Source: Halomonas getboli (GTDB lineage Bacteria; Pseudomonadota; Gammaproteobacteria; Pseudomonadales; Halomonadaceae). Taken from it: a stretch of DNA of 64,000 nt. This document shows, piece after piece, positions 20,501 through 29,682 of the stretch. A program made the position numbers and the translations under genes. The DNA is taken from positions 186,001 through 250,000 of the forward strand of contig NZ_JALMEW010000001.1 in the NCBI RefSeq assembly GCF_023094245.1, read 5' to 3'. The stretch's first letter is position 1, and the number at the start of each line of letters is the position of its first letter. The notes beneath the pieces were generated by a model. The model did no database searches and was not told where the DNA came from. It saw only the letters and a program-made list of their open reading frames with translations.

Positions 20501-21484
20501 AGCCTGTCGCAGCCGCTGGATGTGTCTTTGTCGAGCCTGCGTCTCGACGGCCTGCTGCCGGCAGAGACGGCATCGATCACCGGGTCAGGCGGCGATACCG
20601 CCAGCGGCGGCCGCCTGCTCGAGGAGCTCGAGGTGCCGCCGACGCCGGCCGCCATGCCGGCGTCGCTTGGCGCGCTGCCGGCAGGCACGCTGAGCGTCGA
20701 CGCGCTGAGCTATCAGGGCCGCACGTTCGGCCCGCTGAACGCCGAGTGGCGAGTCGCGCCGGACCGCCTGGTGATCGATCCGCTGGCCCTGACCCTGGGC
20801 GAGATCGACGCTCGGGGCAACCTGACCTGGGAGGCCGCCGGTGCCGAGGCCAGCCTGACCCGGGCACGCATGAGCGTGGACGGCCGCGACCTGGGCACGG
20901 CCCTGGAGGCGCTCGGCCAGCCGGTGGCGATCCGCAGCGCCGAGACCCGGGTCGACAGCCAGCTGGCCTGGCCCGGCGCGCCCTGGCAGTTCGCCCTGGC
21001 GCGTTCCCGGGGCAACCTGGCGGTGGAGCTGCGCGACGGTCGCTTCGTCAATCTGGAGTCGCCGTCGGCACGCCTGGTCGGCCTGCTCAACGTCGACAAT
21101 CTGCTGCGCCGCCTGACCCTGGACTTCTCCGACGTCACCGGGCAGGGCACCGCCTTCGATCGTGTCAGCGGCGAGGCGACCCTGTATGGTGGGGTGCTGG
21201 AGACCCGCGGTCCGGTCGAGATCGACGGCCCGGCCACCCACTTCACCCTCGACGGCAGCGTCGACCTGGCCCGACGGGAACTCGACCAGCGCCTGGGCGT
21301 CACACTGCCGGTGAGCAACAACCTGCCCCTGGCGGCGGTGATCGCCGGGGCGCCGGTGGTCGGAGGGGCGCTGTTCATCGCCGACAAGCTGTTCGGCGAC
21401 GCCCTCGACCGCGTGACCCGAATTCACTATCGCGTGGAGGGGCCCTGGACCTCGCCGCGCATCGCTCTGGAAAGTGCCGAATGA
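17585..21484 (+). CDS. yhdP: AsmA-like lipid transport protein YhdP
   Basis: Very long envelope protein of 1299 residues with one N-terminal membrane helix (about residues 7-30) and an extended periplasmic body of repeated beta-groove segments ending in an AsmA-like C-terminal domain ([31 protein letters not shown]). YhdP, TamB and YdbH are bridge-like proteins thought to move phospholipids to the outer membrane. It starts four bases after rng and overlaps tldD, as in related genomes. Confidence 0.93.
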   Translation: MSRIRLAIRWTLTLLAAALTLVALLTLVLRLLLGQADQLTPRLEALLSARFEAAVGLDGVEGRLAGFDPELEVHGLSLRAANGDRPLLQLDDARLRLDAGASLRDGMPVVADARLSGLTLHLYQAADGRWHWPRPADVPPELIPESRFGLDRLDYWVGVLLRQRAWAEDIRLVLHGREREATLEAPRLLMVGDDRSAHLEGQVRLSGRAGEVASVVMELVPGEGLDDFGAALQATMSLDSLTGLSSLLGVASLPSFDDLNGEARLWGRWTHGRLADARLDVTAPRLALSAPEGDVAGSEEAASAEIVLDNAMLRGQWRREAGAQDWQAWIQADADQIAGPEASAEARPLPRDWYLRGDDSDWWLTTGPFDLAALAAWRTRLPLPEALDRGVASLAPRGRIDALDAGRKDGKWQARLAAHEVSVDPWEEAPGGGPLALWLTADGHSARVRFAGDEDTELFFPEVFAEPMSLDHASGEVSWTYDGERGFVSGHDLAVGWRGAEVNGNFGLATGGEGRGGFGLTLDFRDVDARSRPLTDWLPMVVLRKETPELADWLAGGLAGRVADGSLRLHVPLSDKTSGLSPIDPTLNLDLAIDEGRLPYADGWPALENVAGRLRLRDETLDAEVDRAESRGVQTHDARVHFEDDRLSVRGPLVAEAPALTDYLAALPVDGIGAVSDWQGEGSVAADLDLELAPDDPGSLRLDIAGDVDLPRLTHLASGLVFQDISGPLAWHQRGEDGSLEGRLDGRLLGGPVSAELATGEGRVTLSGTAEAGALTELGAPAGIGEVLSGPLAWHGGVDLDAATPTLHLSSELRDLVIDLPAPLGKAAGTPRNLRLTFALAESGPWSGRLGANLGWRWRPERGGQGQAWLGREAPATWPGESGWSLQAYLPRFEAQAWGRALAPLSNEALGGSTGSPKARSSVAHLMLDTDCLSVEQHCLGSMIVEGQPLVSGGWELALDGSLATGRLDYRPSLSQPLDVSLSSLRLDGLLPAETASITGSGGDTASGGRLLEELEVPPTPAAMPASLGALPAGTLSVDALSYQGRTFGPLNAEWRVAPDRLVIDPLALTLGEIDARGNLTWEAAGAEASLTRARMSVDGRDLGTALEALGQPVAIRSAETRVDSQLAWPGAPWQFALARSRGNLAVELRDGRFVNLESPSARLVGLLNVDNLLRRLTLDFSDVTGQGTAFDRVSGEATLYGGVLETRGPVEIDGPATHFTLDGSVDLARRELDQRLGVTLPVSNNLPLAAVIAGAPVVGGALFIADKLFGDALDRVTRIHYRVEGPWTSPRIALESAE

Positions 21485-22935
21485 CATCACACACGCAACC
21501 CCTGCTCGATCAGGCCGCCGAGGCGCTGCTGACCCCCGGCGGGCTCGACCTCGATGCCCTGGACGCCGGCCTCGGCCACGCGCTGGGGGCCGGCATCGAC
21601 TATGCCGATCTGTACTTCCAGCGCAGCTGGCACGAGGCCTGGGTGCTGGAGGACGGTGAGGTCAAGGAGGCCAGCTACAACATCGACGGCGGCGTGGGCG
21701 TGCGTTCCCTGGCCGGCGAGAAGACCGGCTTCGCCTACTCCAACCAGATCACCATGGAAGCCCTGGCCGAGACCGGCCGCACCGCCGCCGGCATCGTGCG
21801 CAGCGGCCAGCGGCAGGCCGTCGCGCCGCGCGTCGTCACGGCGTCGACGTCTCGCTATGCCGGCATCGATCCGCTGGCCGGGCTGTCCGCCGACGAGAAG
21901 GTCGCCATGCTCAAGGAGGCCGATCGCGTGGCCCGGGCCGCCGATCCCTCGGTGAGCCAGGTCAGCGCCTCGCTGACCGGCGTCTACGAGGTGGTGCTGG
22001 TGCGCGCCAGCGACGGCACCCTGGCCGCCGACGTGCGTCCGCTGGTGCGGCTCAACGTCAGCGTGATCGCCGTGCGCGACGGCCGCCGTGAGCGCGGCAG
22101 TGCCGGCGGCGGCGGCCGACATCCGATGGTGCGGCTGCGCGACGAGCACGCCCCCGAGCGCTTCGCCAAGGAAGCGGTACGCCAGGCGCTAGTCAACCTC
22201 GACGCCGTGGACGCCCCGGCCGGCCAGATGCCGGTGGTGCTGGGCGCCGGCTGGCCGGGCATCCTGCTCCACGAGGCGGTGGGCCACGGCCTGGAAGGCG
22301 ACTTCAACCGCAAGGGCAGCTCGGCCTTCGCCGGTCGCATGGGCGAGCGGGTAGCCGCCCCCGGCGTGACCGTGGTCGACGACGGCACCCTGGCCGATCG
22401 CCGCGGTTCACTGTCGGTCGACGACGAGGGCACGGCGACCCAGTGCACCACGCTGATCGAGGACGGCATCCTCACCGGCTACATGCAGGACAAGCTCAAC
22501 GCCCGGCTGATGGGCATGGCGCCCACCGGCAACGCGCGCCGCGAGTCCTTCGCCCACATGCCGATGCCGCGCATGACCAACACCTACATGCGCGCCGGCC
22601 AGGACGATCCCGCCGACATCATCAAGAGCGTCTCCCGCGGCATTTATGCCGTGAGCTTCGGCGGCGGCCAGGTGGACATCACCTCCGGCAAGTTCGTGTT
22701 CTCGGCCAGCGAGGCCTACCTGATCGAGGACGGCCGCATCACCGCGCCGGTCAAGGGCGCGACGCTGATCGGCAACGGTCCGGAGGCCATGGGCCGCGTG
22801 TCGATGATCGGCCATGACCTGGCGCTGGATACCGGCATCGGCGTGTGCGGCAAGGAAGGACAGGGCGTGCCGGTGGGCGTCGGCCAGCCGACGCTGAAGC
22901 TCGACGAGCTCACGGTCGGCGGCACCCAGTCCTAG
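21481..22935 (+). CDS. tldD: Metalloprotease TldD
   Basis: Zinc protease subunit of 484 residues. The metal-binding [11 protein letters not shown] motif lies near residue 265, followed by the [21 protein letters not shown] substrate/zinc region. TldD pairs with TldE (23852-25192) to degrade unfolded peptides; the pair matures microcin B17 and degrades CcdA in E. coli. The ATG overlaps the yhdP stop (ATGA). Confidence 0.96.
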   Translation: MTSHTQPLLDQAAEALLTPGGLDLDALDAGLGHALGAGIDYADLYFQRSWHEAWVLEDGEVKEASYNIDGGVGVRSLAGEKTGFAYSNQITMEALAETGRTAAGIVRSGQRQAVAPRVVTASTSRYAGIDPLAGLSADEKVAMLKEADRVARAADPSVSQVSASLTGVYEVVLVRASDGTLAADVRPLVRLNVSVIAVRDGRRERGSAGGGGRHPMVRLRDEHAPERFAKEAVRQALVNLDAVDAPAGQMPVVLGAGWPGILLHEAVGHGLEGDFNRKGSSAFAGRMGERVAAPGVTVVDDGTLADRRGSLSVDDEGTATQCTTLIEDGILTGYMQDKLNARLMGMAPTGNARRESFAHMPMPRMTNTYMRAGQDDPADIIKSVSRGIYAVSFGGGQVDITSGKFVFSASEAYLIEDGRITAPVKGATLIGNGPEAMGRVSMIGHDLALDTGIGVCGKEGQGVPVGVGQPTLKLDELTVGGTQS

Positions 22936-23222
22936 CACGGAAGCCGCTGCGGAACGGAACTGATGGGGATGGGCGCCGGGGACAAGGTGAAGCGAGGGTT
23001 TTTGCCATGGGTGAGGTGATTCTCGCCGAACGGATTGGCCATGGATGGCCAGAACCGGTCCTGCAAGCGAAGCAGGATGCGAGAGCGTCGCAGGGCAAAA
23101 GTAGCGCCCAGGGATGGGTTCACAGCGCCTCGCGATGGTCCGGCACCCCGGGCCTTGTCGCCGGGAAAGCCCATCCATGGCTGGTCGGCAGAGAGATAGC
23201 GTCTGGAGCTTGTTGAGGTGTC
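22936..23222. repeat. Gene-free region with a palindrome-rich, probably dispersed repeat element
   Basis: No gene is seen in these 287 bases. It shows GGCCATGGATGGCC (23037-23050), a TCCTGC/GCAGGA hairpin near 23059-23077, CCCAGGGATGGG near 23108-23119, a CCCGGG-rich palindrome near 23141-23164, and a closing CCCATCCATGG near 23170-23180. TTTTTGCC near 23000 and GGCAAAA near 23094-23100 are inverted ends. Blocks of this style recur in Halomonas-like genomes as far as I recall. The base composition is unlike a coding region. Confidence 0.5.
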
Positions 23223-23726
23223 TTACAGCTCGGCGGTGTCGCGGATCAGCTTGAACAGCCGTCGGGCGTTGGTCGGCGGCTTGCCCTGATCGCGCTCGCG
23301 GCGCGCGTTGCGGATCAGCTGGCGCAGGGCCTGGCGGTCGACGTCGGGGTAGTCGGCGATGAAGGCCTCGAGGGCGTCGTCGTCCTCGATGAGGCGGTCG
23401 CGCCACTGCTCCAGGCGATGGAAGGCGTGGTCGCGGCGCAGCTGCTCGCGGTCCATCTCGTCGAACACCGCCTGGATGCCCTCGAGGTCCTCGCGGCGCA
23501 TCAGCTTGCCGACGTACTGCATGTGCCGGCGACGGGCCTCGCGGGCGCGGATGCGGCCGGTTTCCTCGATGGCCGCCAGCAGGTCGTCGGACAGCGGGAA
23601 GCGGTCGCGTTCGGCCTCGCGCATGGCGATCAGCCGTTCGCCGAGCTCCTGGAGGGCATGCATCTCGCGCTTGAGCTGCGACTTGCTGGGCCGTTCGTCG
23701 GCCGGAGAGAAATCATCCTGGGTCAT
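23223..23726 (-). CDS. darP: Dual-action ribosomal maturation protein DarP (YjgA family)
   Basis: Cytoplasmic all-helical protein of 167 residues, rich in Arg and Glu, with the family features PSKSQLKREMHALQELGE at the N-terminus and RLFKLIRDTAEL at the C-terminus. DarP assists late assembly of the 50S subunit. It is divergent from tldE, a pairing conserved in many gammaproteobacteria. AGGACG precedes the ATG. Confidence 0.92.
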   Translation of the reverse strand: MTQDDFSPADERPSKSQLKREMHALQELGERLIAMREAERDRFPLSDDLLAAIEETGRIRAREARRRHMQYVGKLMRREDLEGIQAVFDEMDREQLRRDHAFHRLEQWRDRLIEDDDALEAFIADYPDVDRQALRQLIRNARRERDQGKPPTNARRLFKLIRDTAEL

Positions 23727-23851
23727 GCGGCGTCCTGATTCATGAGAGGGGCGTTAGGCATCGGCCCAGTATACCAGCCCGCCGCGTCGGGCTGGCCAAA
23801 CGACCATGTTGTGTATCGGCCGCGTGGCCGGTCGAGTGAGGAGTCAAGACG
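23727..23851. promoter_or_regulatory. darP-tldE divergent promoter region
   Basis: On the minus strand, TGGTATACT (complement of about 23769-23777) looks like an extended -10 element for darP. It overlaps an 8-bp hairpin, CCAGCCCG/CGGGCTGG (23774-23795), which could be an operator or an early RNA structure. Confidence 0.4.
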
Positions 23852-25192
23852 ATGACACAGGCTTTCGATGCCGTCGCCCAGCAGTCGCTGCTGGAAACCC
23901 GCGCCGAGGCGGCCCTGGCGCTGGCCCGCCGGCTCGGTGCCGATGCCTGCGAGGTGGGCGCCAGCGTCGACCAGGGCGTGGGCGTCAACGTGCGCGAGGG
24001 CGAGGTCGAGACCGTCGAGCTGTCCCGCGACCAGGGCATCGCGGTGACCGTCTACGTCGGCCAGCGCAAGGGCAGCGCCTCGTCCACCGACGCCTCCGAG
24101 GCGTCGATCAGGGATGTGGTCGAGAAGGCCATGGCCATCGCCCGCTACACCGGCGAGGACCCGGCCTCCGGGCTCGCCCCGGCCGAGCTGATGGCCCGGG
24201 AGCTGCCGGACCTCGACGTCCATCATCCCTGGGCGCTGTCCACCGAGGAGGCGGTCGAGCTGGCGCTGGCCTGCGAGAGCGCCGGTCGCGGTCAGGCGGG
24301 CATCAAGAGCTCCGATGGCGCCGGACTGTCCAGCGGCGAGGGCGTGCGCGTCTACGCCAACAGCCACGGCTTCCTGGGCAGCCAGCGCGGCAGCCGCCAC
24401 TCGCTGTCCTGCATGCTGATCGCCGAGGACGAGCACGGCATGCAGCGCGACTACGACTACACCAGCGCCCGCGATCCCCGCGAGCTGCTGGCGCCCGAGG
24501 CGGTGGGCGAGAGCGCCGCCCGACGTACCCTGCGCCGCCTCGGCGGCCAGCGCCCGGCCACCGGGCGGATGCCGGTGCTGTTCGATCCGAGCCTGGCCAC
24601 GGGGCTGGTCGGCAGCTTCCTCGGCGCCATCGCCGGCGGCGCCCTCTATCGCCAGTCGTCCTTCCTCTGCGACCGCCTGGGCGATGCGCTCTTCCCCGAG
24701 TGGTTCTCGCTGCAGGAGAAGCCGCAGCTGATGCGCGGCATGGCCAGTAGCGCCTTCGACGGCGACGGCGTGGCGACCCGCGACAACGTCTTCGTCGACC
24801 AGGGCCGGTTGGCCAGCTACATGCTGTCTGCCTATAGCGCGCGGCGGCTGGGCATGGAGACCACCGGCAACGCCGGCGGCGCCCGCAACCTGCGCCTCAC
24901 CGCGCCGCTCGAGTCCCGGGAGGCGCTGCTCGCGCGCATGGATCGCGGGGTGCTGGTCACCGAGCTGATGGGCCAGGGCGTCAACGGCGTCACCGGTGAT
25001 TACTCCCGCGGTGCGGCGGGGTTCTGGGTCGAGAACGGCCGCATCCAGCATCCGGTGGAGGAGTTCACCATCGCCGGCAATCTGGCGACGATGTTCCAGG
25101 GATTGATCGGCGTTGGCGACGATATCGATACCCGCGGCAGCATCCACACCGGCAGCTGGCTGATCGACGAGATGACCGTGGCCGGTAGCTGA
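23852..25192 (+). CDS. pmbA: Metalloprotease-associated subunit TldE/PmbA
   Basis: Partner of TldD, 446 residues, of the same U62 fold but lacking the HExxxH zinc motif, as TldE proteins do. Segments GVNVREGEVETVELSRDQG and GNAGGARNLRLT are characteristic. GAGGAG lies seven bases before the ATG. It is separated from tldD by darP and a repeat region. The stop is followed at once by three GAGGTTC heptamers. Confidence 0.95.
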   Translation: MTQAFDAVAQQSLLETRAEAALALARRLGADACEVGASVDQGVGVNVREGEVETVELSRDQGIAVTVYVGQRKGSASSTDASEASIRDVVEKAMAIARYTGEDPASGLAPAELMARELPDLDVHHPWALSTEEAVELALACESAGRGQAGIKSSDGAGLSSGEGVRVYANSHGFLGSQRGSRHSLSCMLIAEDEHGMQRDYDYTSARDPRELLAPEAVGESAARRTLRRLGGQRPATGRMPVLFDPSLATGLVGSFLGAIAGGALYRQSSFLCDRLGDALFPEWFSLQEKPQLMRGMASSAFDGDGVATRDNVFVDQGRLASYMLSAYSARRLGMETTGNAGGARNLRLTAPLESREALLARMDRGVLVTELMGQGVNGVTGDYSRGAAGFWVENGRIQHPVEEFTIAGNLATMFQGLIGVGDDIDTRGSIHTGSWLIDEMTVAGS

Positions 25193-25281
25193 GGTTCGAG
25201 GTTCGAGGTTCGAGCAAGGAGCCCGCGACAGAGTCGCGGGCTCCTTGCTTCAGGACAACATATTGCTCCTCGCTCCTCGTC
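25191..25281. repeat. Opposed heptamer arrays at the tldE and ptsO stops
   Basis: Three perfect GAGGTTC units plus GAG (25191-25214) start inside the tldE stop codon. On the far side of a hairpin, CCTCGCT and CCTCGTC (25268-25281) are the complement of GAGG heptamers that follow the ptsO stop read on its own strand. Each convergent gene is therefore trailed by its own array. Confidence 0.7.
25214..25248. terminator. Strong 16-bp hairpin between pmbA and ptsO
   Basis: GCAAGGAGCCCGCGAC pairs perfectly with GTCGCGGGCTCCTTGC around the loop AGA. The T-tract is short on both sides. Its position between convergent genes supports a bidirectional terminator. Confidence 0.7.
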
Positions 25282-25549
25282 AGGCTTCCTCGTCGAAGCG
25301 CGCCTCGAACAGCGCTTCCAGGGCGTCCAGTACCGCTTCGCCGTCGTCGCCGTCGGCTTTCAGGACCAGCTCGGTGCCGCAGGGGGCGGCCAGCATCAGC
25401 AGCGCCATGATATTGGTGGCATCGGCCTGCTGGTCGCCGTGGCAGACAATGACCCGAGAGGCGTAGGGCTGGCAGCACTGTACCAGGCGGGTGGCGGCGC
25501 GGGCGTGCAGGCCGCGCTTGTTGGTCAGGGTGAGCTTGCGGCTGGGCAC
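25280..25549 (-). CDS. ptsO: Nitrogen-PTS phosphocarrier HPr-like protein NPr
   Basis: HPr-fold protein of 89 residues with the phosphorylated His15 in GLHARAATRL and the conserved NIMALLML helix. It relays phosphate from PtsP to EIIA-Ntr (ptsN, two genes upstream). The start is GTG at 25549, with AAGGACC about ten bases before it, five bases after the rapZ stop. Placement at the end of the rpoN operon marks it as NPr rather than sugar-PTS HPr. Confidence 0.93.
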   Translation of the reverse strand: MPSRKLTLTNKRGLHARAATRLVQCCQPYASRVIVCHGDQQADATNIMALLMLAAPCGTELVLKADGDDGEAVLDALEALFEARFDEEA

Positions 25550-25553
25550 GTGA

Positions 25554-26453
25554 CTAGCGGTCCTTGGCGTCGTTCGGGGCAGGGAGGGTGAGTTGCAGGC
25601 CGAGCTCGCGGTGACGCAGGCGCACGCCGGCGTGTTTCTCGGCGAGGCGACGGGACAGCCGCTCGGCCAGGTAGGTAGAACGATGCTGGCCGCCGGTGCA
25701 GCCGATCGCCACGGTCAGGTAGCTGCGCTGGCTGGCCCGGTAGCGGGGCAGCCAGCGCTCGATCCAGGCGAGGATGTCGGCGGCCATCTCGTCGACCACC
25801 GGATAGCGCTCGAGGAAGGCGATGACGCTGTCGTCGCGACCGGTGGCGTCGCGCAGCTGCGGGTCCCAGTAGGGGTTGGGCAGGCAGCGAACGTCGAACA
25901 CGATATCCGCATCCAGCGGCACGCCGCGCTTGAAGCCGAAGGATTCGAGGGTCAGGGTCAGCCCCTCGCGGCGATGGCCGGCCACCTGATCGGTAATGCG
26001 GCCACGCAGATCGTGCACCGAGAGCCGAGAGGTGTCGATCAGCAGGTCGGCGAGGTCGCGGATCTCTCCCAGGGCGTCCTCTTCGCGGTCGATCGCCTCG
26101 GCCAGGGTCATCTCGGTGTCGCGGGTCAGCGGATGGCGACGTCGGGTGGCGGAGTAGCGCTCCAGCAGGATGCGCGCGTCGGTGGTCAGATAGACCACCT
26201 GGCAGTGGATGTCGCGGGAGCGCACGTCCTCCAGCAGCGTCGGAAACCGCTCCAGGGCGTGGGGCAGGTTGCGGGCATCGATGCTGACGGCGACGGCGCT
26301 GCGTAGCGACTGGCCGTCGCGCAGCTCGTCCATCAAGGGGCCCAGCAGCATCGCCGGCAGGTTGTCGATGGCGTAGAAGCCCAGGTCCTCCAGGGCCTGC
26401 AGGGCGATCGACTTGCCGGAGCCGGAGCGTCCGCTGATGATGACGAGCTGCAT
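25554..26453 (-). CDS. rapZ: RNase adapter protein RapZ
   Basis: Protein of 299 residues with a Walker A loop GRSGSGKS at the N-terminus and a C-terminal region carrying GCTGGQHRST. RapZ presents the small RNA GlmZ to RNase E, tuning glucosamine-6-phosphate synthase, and binds glucosamine-6-phosphate. It lies between ptsN and ptsO, its usual place. GGAGA precedes the ATG. Residual nucleotidase activity is also known in the family. Confidence 0.95.
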   Translation of the reverse strand: MQLVIISGRSGSGKSIALQALEDLGFYAIDNLPAMLLGPLMDELRDGQSLRSAVAVSIDARNLPHALERFPTLLEDVRSRDIHCQVVYLTTDARILLERYSATRRRHPLTRDTEMTLAEAIDREEDALGEIRDLADLLIDTSRLSVHDLRGRITDQVAGHRREGLTLTLESFGFKRGVPLDADIVFDVRCLPNPYWDPQLRDATGRDDSVIAFLERYPVVDEMAADILAWIERWLPRYRASQRSYLTVAIGCTGGQHRSTYLAERLSRRLAEKHAGVRLRHRELGLQLTLPAPNDAKDR

Positions 26454-26480
26454 GAACGGGTCTCCTGGTCGGGCCGGACG

Positions 26481-26966
26481 TCAGCCGCGTCCGCTGGGGG
26501 CCGGTGCCTGCCGCCGAATGGCCTCGAGGAGGCAGTCATGCAGTTCGCGCTGGCTGCCGGCTCGGCGCAGGGCGCTGCGGGTCTCGGCGTCGTTCATCAC
26601 GCTGGCGACCTGGCCGAGCAGCGCGAGGTGGGCGTCATCGGCCTCTTCGGGGACCAGCAGCACGAACACCAGATCGACGGGTTCGCCGTCGATGGCGTCG
26701 AAGTCGATCGGCTCGTCGAGCTTGAGGAAGCCGGCGATGGGCGCCTTGCAGTGCGGGTTGCGGGAGTGCGGGATCGCGACCCCGTGCCCGATGCCGGTGC
26801 TGCCCAGACGCTCACGCCCGATCAGCCGGCTGAAGACCTCCTGGCTGTCGAGACTCGGAATGTTCTGGGCGATGAAGGTGCTGAAGAATTCCAGCACCCG
26901 TTTCTTGCTCCCCCCGGGCACGCCGAAGAGGGTGCGCTCGGGGGGCAGGATGGATTCGAGTGACAT
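26481..26966 (-). CDS. ptsN: Nitrogen-PTS EIIA-Ntr
   Basis: EIIA-type protein of 161 residues. The phospho-accepting histidine is H67 in HGVAIPHSR. It regulates potassium uptake, sigma-54-linked and stress functions through its phosphorylation state, which NPr controls. It follows hpf by only a few bases on the same strand. Length and motif fit; the upstream rpoN and hpf confirm the class. Confidence 0.95.
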   Translation of the reverse strand: MSLESILPPERTLFGVPGGSKKRVLEFFSTFIAQNIPSLDSQEVFSRLIGRERLGSTGIGHGVAIPHSRNPHCKAPIAGFLKLDEPIDFDAIDGEPVDLVFVLLVPEEADDAHLALLGQVASVMNDAETRSALRRAGSQRELHDCLLEAIRRQAPAPSGRG

Positions 26967-26972
26967 GATGGC

Positions 26973-27284
26973 TCAGCGGACGCTTGCGGCGCCCTGGGCG
27001 CGGGCCTGGGTCTTTTCCTTGTGCTTGACGAGCTGGCGATCCAGCTTGTCGGCAAGGGCGTCGATGGCGGCGTACATGTCGGCGTCCATCGCTTCGGCGT
27101 GCAGATCGGCGCCGGCGGCATGCAGCGTGCAGGCGGCCTGCTGGCGTTCCTTCTCGACGGAGAGCGTGACCTGAACGGTGGTGATGTTGTCGTAATGGCG
27201 TTCCAGGCGGGAGAGCTTCTCCTGCACGTAGTCACGCAGCGGGTCGGTCAATTCCACGTGATGTCCGGTGAGGTTCACTTGCAT
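26973..27284 (-). CDS. hpf: Ribosome hibernation promoting factor (short form)
   Basis: Protein of 103 residues of the RaiA/HPF family (LTGHHVELTDPLRDYVQEKL; MDADMYAAIDALADKLDRQL). The short form binds the 30S decoding site in stationary phase and promotes 100S dimers with RMF. AAGGAG is well placed upstream of the ATG. It lies between rpoN and ptsN, as in E. coli. Confidence 0.95.
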   Translation of the reverse strand: MQVNLTGHHVELTDPLRDYVQEKLSRLERHYDNITTVQVTLSVEKERQQAACTLHAAGADLHAEAMDADMYAAIDALADKLDRQLVKHKEKTQARAQGAASVR

Positions 27285-27397
27285 GACACGCTCCTTGCTC
27301 CTTGGGTGGTGACTCGATTGTAACCCTTTTTGGTGCCTTGCAAACCCCCTGCGCCGAGCCCGTTTTCACGTCCCCGAGACGCCCTCCGAAGGCCCTG

Positions 27398-28798
27398 TCA
27401 GCCGAGCCGCTTGCGCTGGCTGGAAGAGGGGATCTGCATCGCCTCGCGGTACTTGGCGACGGTGCGTCGGGCGACCTCGATGCCCTCCTCGGCGAGCAGG
27501 GTGACCAGCTTGCTGTCGGACAGCGGCTTGCGCGGCGGTTCGCCCTCGATCAGCTTGCGGATGCGGGCGCGGATCGCGGTGCTGGAGTGTGCGTCCTCGC
27601 CGTCGCCGACCTGGCTGGAGAAGAAGTACTTGAGCTCGAACACGCCGCGTGGGGTGTGGATGAACTTCTGGGTGGTGACCCGCGAGATGGTCGACTCGTG
27701 CATCTCCACCGCCTGGGCGATGTCGGCCAGGATCAGTGGCTTCATGGCCTCCTCGCCGCGCTCGAGGAAGTCGATCTGGCGGGTCATCACCTCGTGGCCG
27801 ACCCGCAGCAGGGTGTCATTGCGGCTGGCCAGGCTCTTGATCAGCCAGCGTGCCTCCTGCAGGTGGTCCTTGAGGAACTGGTTGTCGTCGCTCTTGTCGG
27901 CGCGCTTGATCAGTGCCGCGTAGTCCGGCTGGATGCGCAGCCGAGGCATCGCCTCGGGATTGAGCTCGACCCGCCAGCCCTGGGGGGTGTGGCGAGCCAC
28001 CAGGTCGGGGATCACGTAGTCGCTGTCGCCGCTCGAGAATTCGCTGCCGGGGCGCGGATCGAGGCTGCGGATCAGGCCGATCACCTCGTCGAGGGTGTCG
28101 TCGTCGAGCCCCAGGCGCCGCTTGAGTAGCTTGCGGTCGTTGCCGCCCAGGGCCTCGAGGAACTGGCGCACCAGGCGCCGCGCCTGGGGCAGCAGCGGGG
28201 TGTCGTCGGGCAGGGTGGCGAGCTGCAGCAGCAGGCATTCGCGCAGGTCGCGGGCGAACACGCCGGTGGGCTCGAACTGCTGCAGGCGCAGCAGTACCGC
28301 CTCCACTTCGCGGGTGGCGAGCCCTTCGAGGCCCTGGGCGCGCAGGCCGTCGCGCAGCTCGTCCAGCGGCTGGTCCAGGTAGCCGTCCGGGGTCACGGCA
28401 TCGATCAGGCTCTCGGCGATGCGGATCTCGCGCTCGCCGAGCTCGCTCATGGCCAGCTGCCAGGCGAGGTGGCCCTGCAGGCTCTGCCCGGCGGCCTGGC
28501 GCTCGAAGTCGGGACCCTCGCCGCTGCCACCGGCGTCCTGGAAGGTATCGGACCAGTCGCTGTCGACGCTGAGCTCTTCCGGGATCTCGTCGGACCAGTC
28601 GTCTTCCGGCGTCTCGCCGACCGCCTGCTCGCCGAAGTCGTCCTCGAGCTCGAGCATGGGATTACCCTCCAGGGCCTGCTGGATCTCCTGGCGCAGGTCG
28701 AGGGTCGAGAGCTGCAGCAGGCCGATCGCCTGCTGCAGCTGGGGCGTCATGGTCAGCTGAGTGCCGACACGCAGTTGAAGGGATGCCTTCATGGCCAT
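27398..28798 (-). CDS. rpoN: RNA polymerase sigma-54 factor
   Basis: Sigma-54 of 466 residues. Region I is glutamine-rich (LRVGTQLTMTPQLQQAIGLLQ) and contacts enhancer-binding activators; an acidic region II follows (residues 50-100). The C-terminal RpoN box ARRTVAKYRE recognises the -24 element. Start at 28798 (MAMKAS); an ATG two codons in, at 28792, is equally plausible. A sigma-54-like site lies about 75 bases upstream. The neighbours lptB and hpf are standard. Confidence 0.97.
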   Translation of the reverse strand: MAMKASLQLRVGTQLTMTPQLQQAIGLLQLSTLDLRQEIQQALEGNPMLELEDDFGEQAVGETPEDDWSDEIPEELSVDSDWSDTFQDAGGSGEGPDFERQAAGQSLQGHLAWQLAMSELGEREIRIAESLIDAVTPDGYLDQPLDELRDGLRAQGLEGLATREVEAVLLRLQQFEPTGVFARDLRECLLLQLATLPDDTPLLPQARRLVRQFLEALGGNDRKLLKRRLGLDDDTLDEVIGLIRSLDPRPGSEFSSGDSDYVIPDLVARHTPQGWRVELNPEAMPRLRIQPDYAALIKRADKSDDNQFLKDHLQEARWLIKSLASRNDTLLRVGHEVMTRQIDFLERGEEAMKPLILADIAQAVEMHESTISRVTTQKFIHTPRGVFELKYFFSSQVGDGEDAHSSTAIRARIRKLIEGEPPRKPLSDSKLVTLLAEEGIEVARRTVAKYREAMQIPSSSQRKRLG

Positions 28799-28873
28799 GG
28801 GAAAGCGGTCCGGTCCTGCGGCGAAGGGCCTTCCACCCTAGTGGGCGGGCGGGCGCGATGCAAGTCCGTGTAA

Positions 28874-28890
28874 AGCAATTAGTATGCCAA
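28874..28890 (-). promoter_or_regulatory. Candidate sigma-54 promoter facing rpoN
   Basis: On the minus strand the sequence reads TTGGCATACTAATTGCT. GG and GC are separated by the exact ten bases required, close to the consensus TGGCACG-N4-TTGCW. Transcription would start near 28862, giving a leader of about 60 bases before rpoN. Confidence 0.45.
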
Positions 28891-28923
28891 TGGCAATCAC
28901 CGTGCCCGTCTGTGCATGGCGAC

Positions 28924-28932
28924 AGTATATCA
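28924..28932 (-). promoter_or_regulatory. Candidate extended -10 promoter for rpoN
   Basis: The minus strand reads TGATATACT, an extended -10 TGnTATACT element. No good -35 is seen 17 bases upstream, as often holds for extended -10 promoters. It would start transcription upstream of the sigma-54-like site. Confidence 0.35.
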
Positions 28933-28956
28933 GTGACTTGCGAAGCTTTGCTGAGC

Positions 28957-29682
28957 TCAGAGGCGGAAGTCCTGACCCAGATAGACGTCGCGTACCCGCT
29001 GATTGGCCAGGATCTCCTCGGCGTCACCCTCGGCGATGATCTGGCCGTCGCCGACGATATAGGCGGCGTCGCAGATATCCAGGGTTTCGCGCACGTTGTG
29101 GTCGGTGATCAGCACGCCGATCTCGCGGGCCTTGAGCTGGCGGATGATGCCCTTGATCTCACCTACCGAGATCGGGTCGACCCCGGCGAAGGGCTCGTCG
29201 AGCAGGATGAAGTCGGGCTCGGTGGCCAGCGCCCGGGCGATCTCCACCCGTCGGCGCTCGCCGCCGGACAGGCTCATGCCCAGGTTGTCGCGGATATGGG
29301 TGATGTGGAACTCCTCCAGCAGCGTCTCCAGGCGTGCCTGGCGGCCGGCGCGGTCGAGGTCGCGGCGGGTCTCGAGGATCGCCATGATGTTATCGGCCAC
29401 CGACAGCTTGCGGAAGATCGAGGCTTCCTGAGGCAGGTAGCCGATGCCGGCCTGGGCGCGCTGGTGCATGGCCGCGCCGGACAGGTCGCGGTCGTCGATG
29501 CTGACATTGCCGGCATCGGCCCGTACCAGGCCGACGATCATGTAGAAGGAGGTGGTCTTGCCGGCGCCGTTGGGGCCTAGCAGGCCGACGATGCGGCCCT
29601 GCCGGATCTCGAGGCTGATGTCCTGGACCACGCGACGGCGCTTGTAGCTCTTGGCCAGATGCTGGGCGCTCAGGGTCTTCAT
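28957..29682 (-). CDS. lptB: LPS export ABC transporter ATPase LptB
   Basis: ABC ATPase of 241 residues that powers LptFG extraction of LPS. Walker A is GPNGAGKT, the signature is LSGGE, and Walker B ends LLDEPFAG followed by the His switch in ITDHNV. The ATG overlaps the lptA stop (ATGA). It sits between lptA and rpoN, the canonical location. Confidence 0.97.
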   Translation of the reverse strand: MKTLSAQHLAKSYKRRRVVQDISLEIRQGRIVGLLGPNGAGKTTSFYMIVGLVRADAGNVSIDDRDLSGAAMHQRAQAGIGYLPQEASIFRKLSVADNIMAILETRRDLDRAGRQARLETLLEEFHITHIRDNLGMSLSGGERRRVEIARALATEPDFILLDEPFAGVDPISVGEIKGIIRQLKAREIGVLITDHNVRETLDICDAAYIVGDGQIIAEGDAEEILANQRVRDVYLGQDFRL

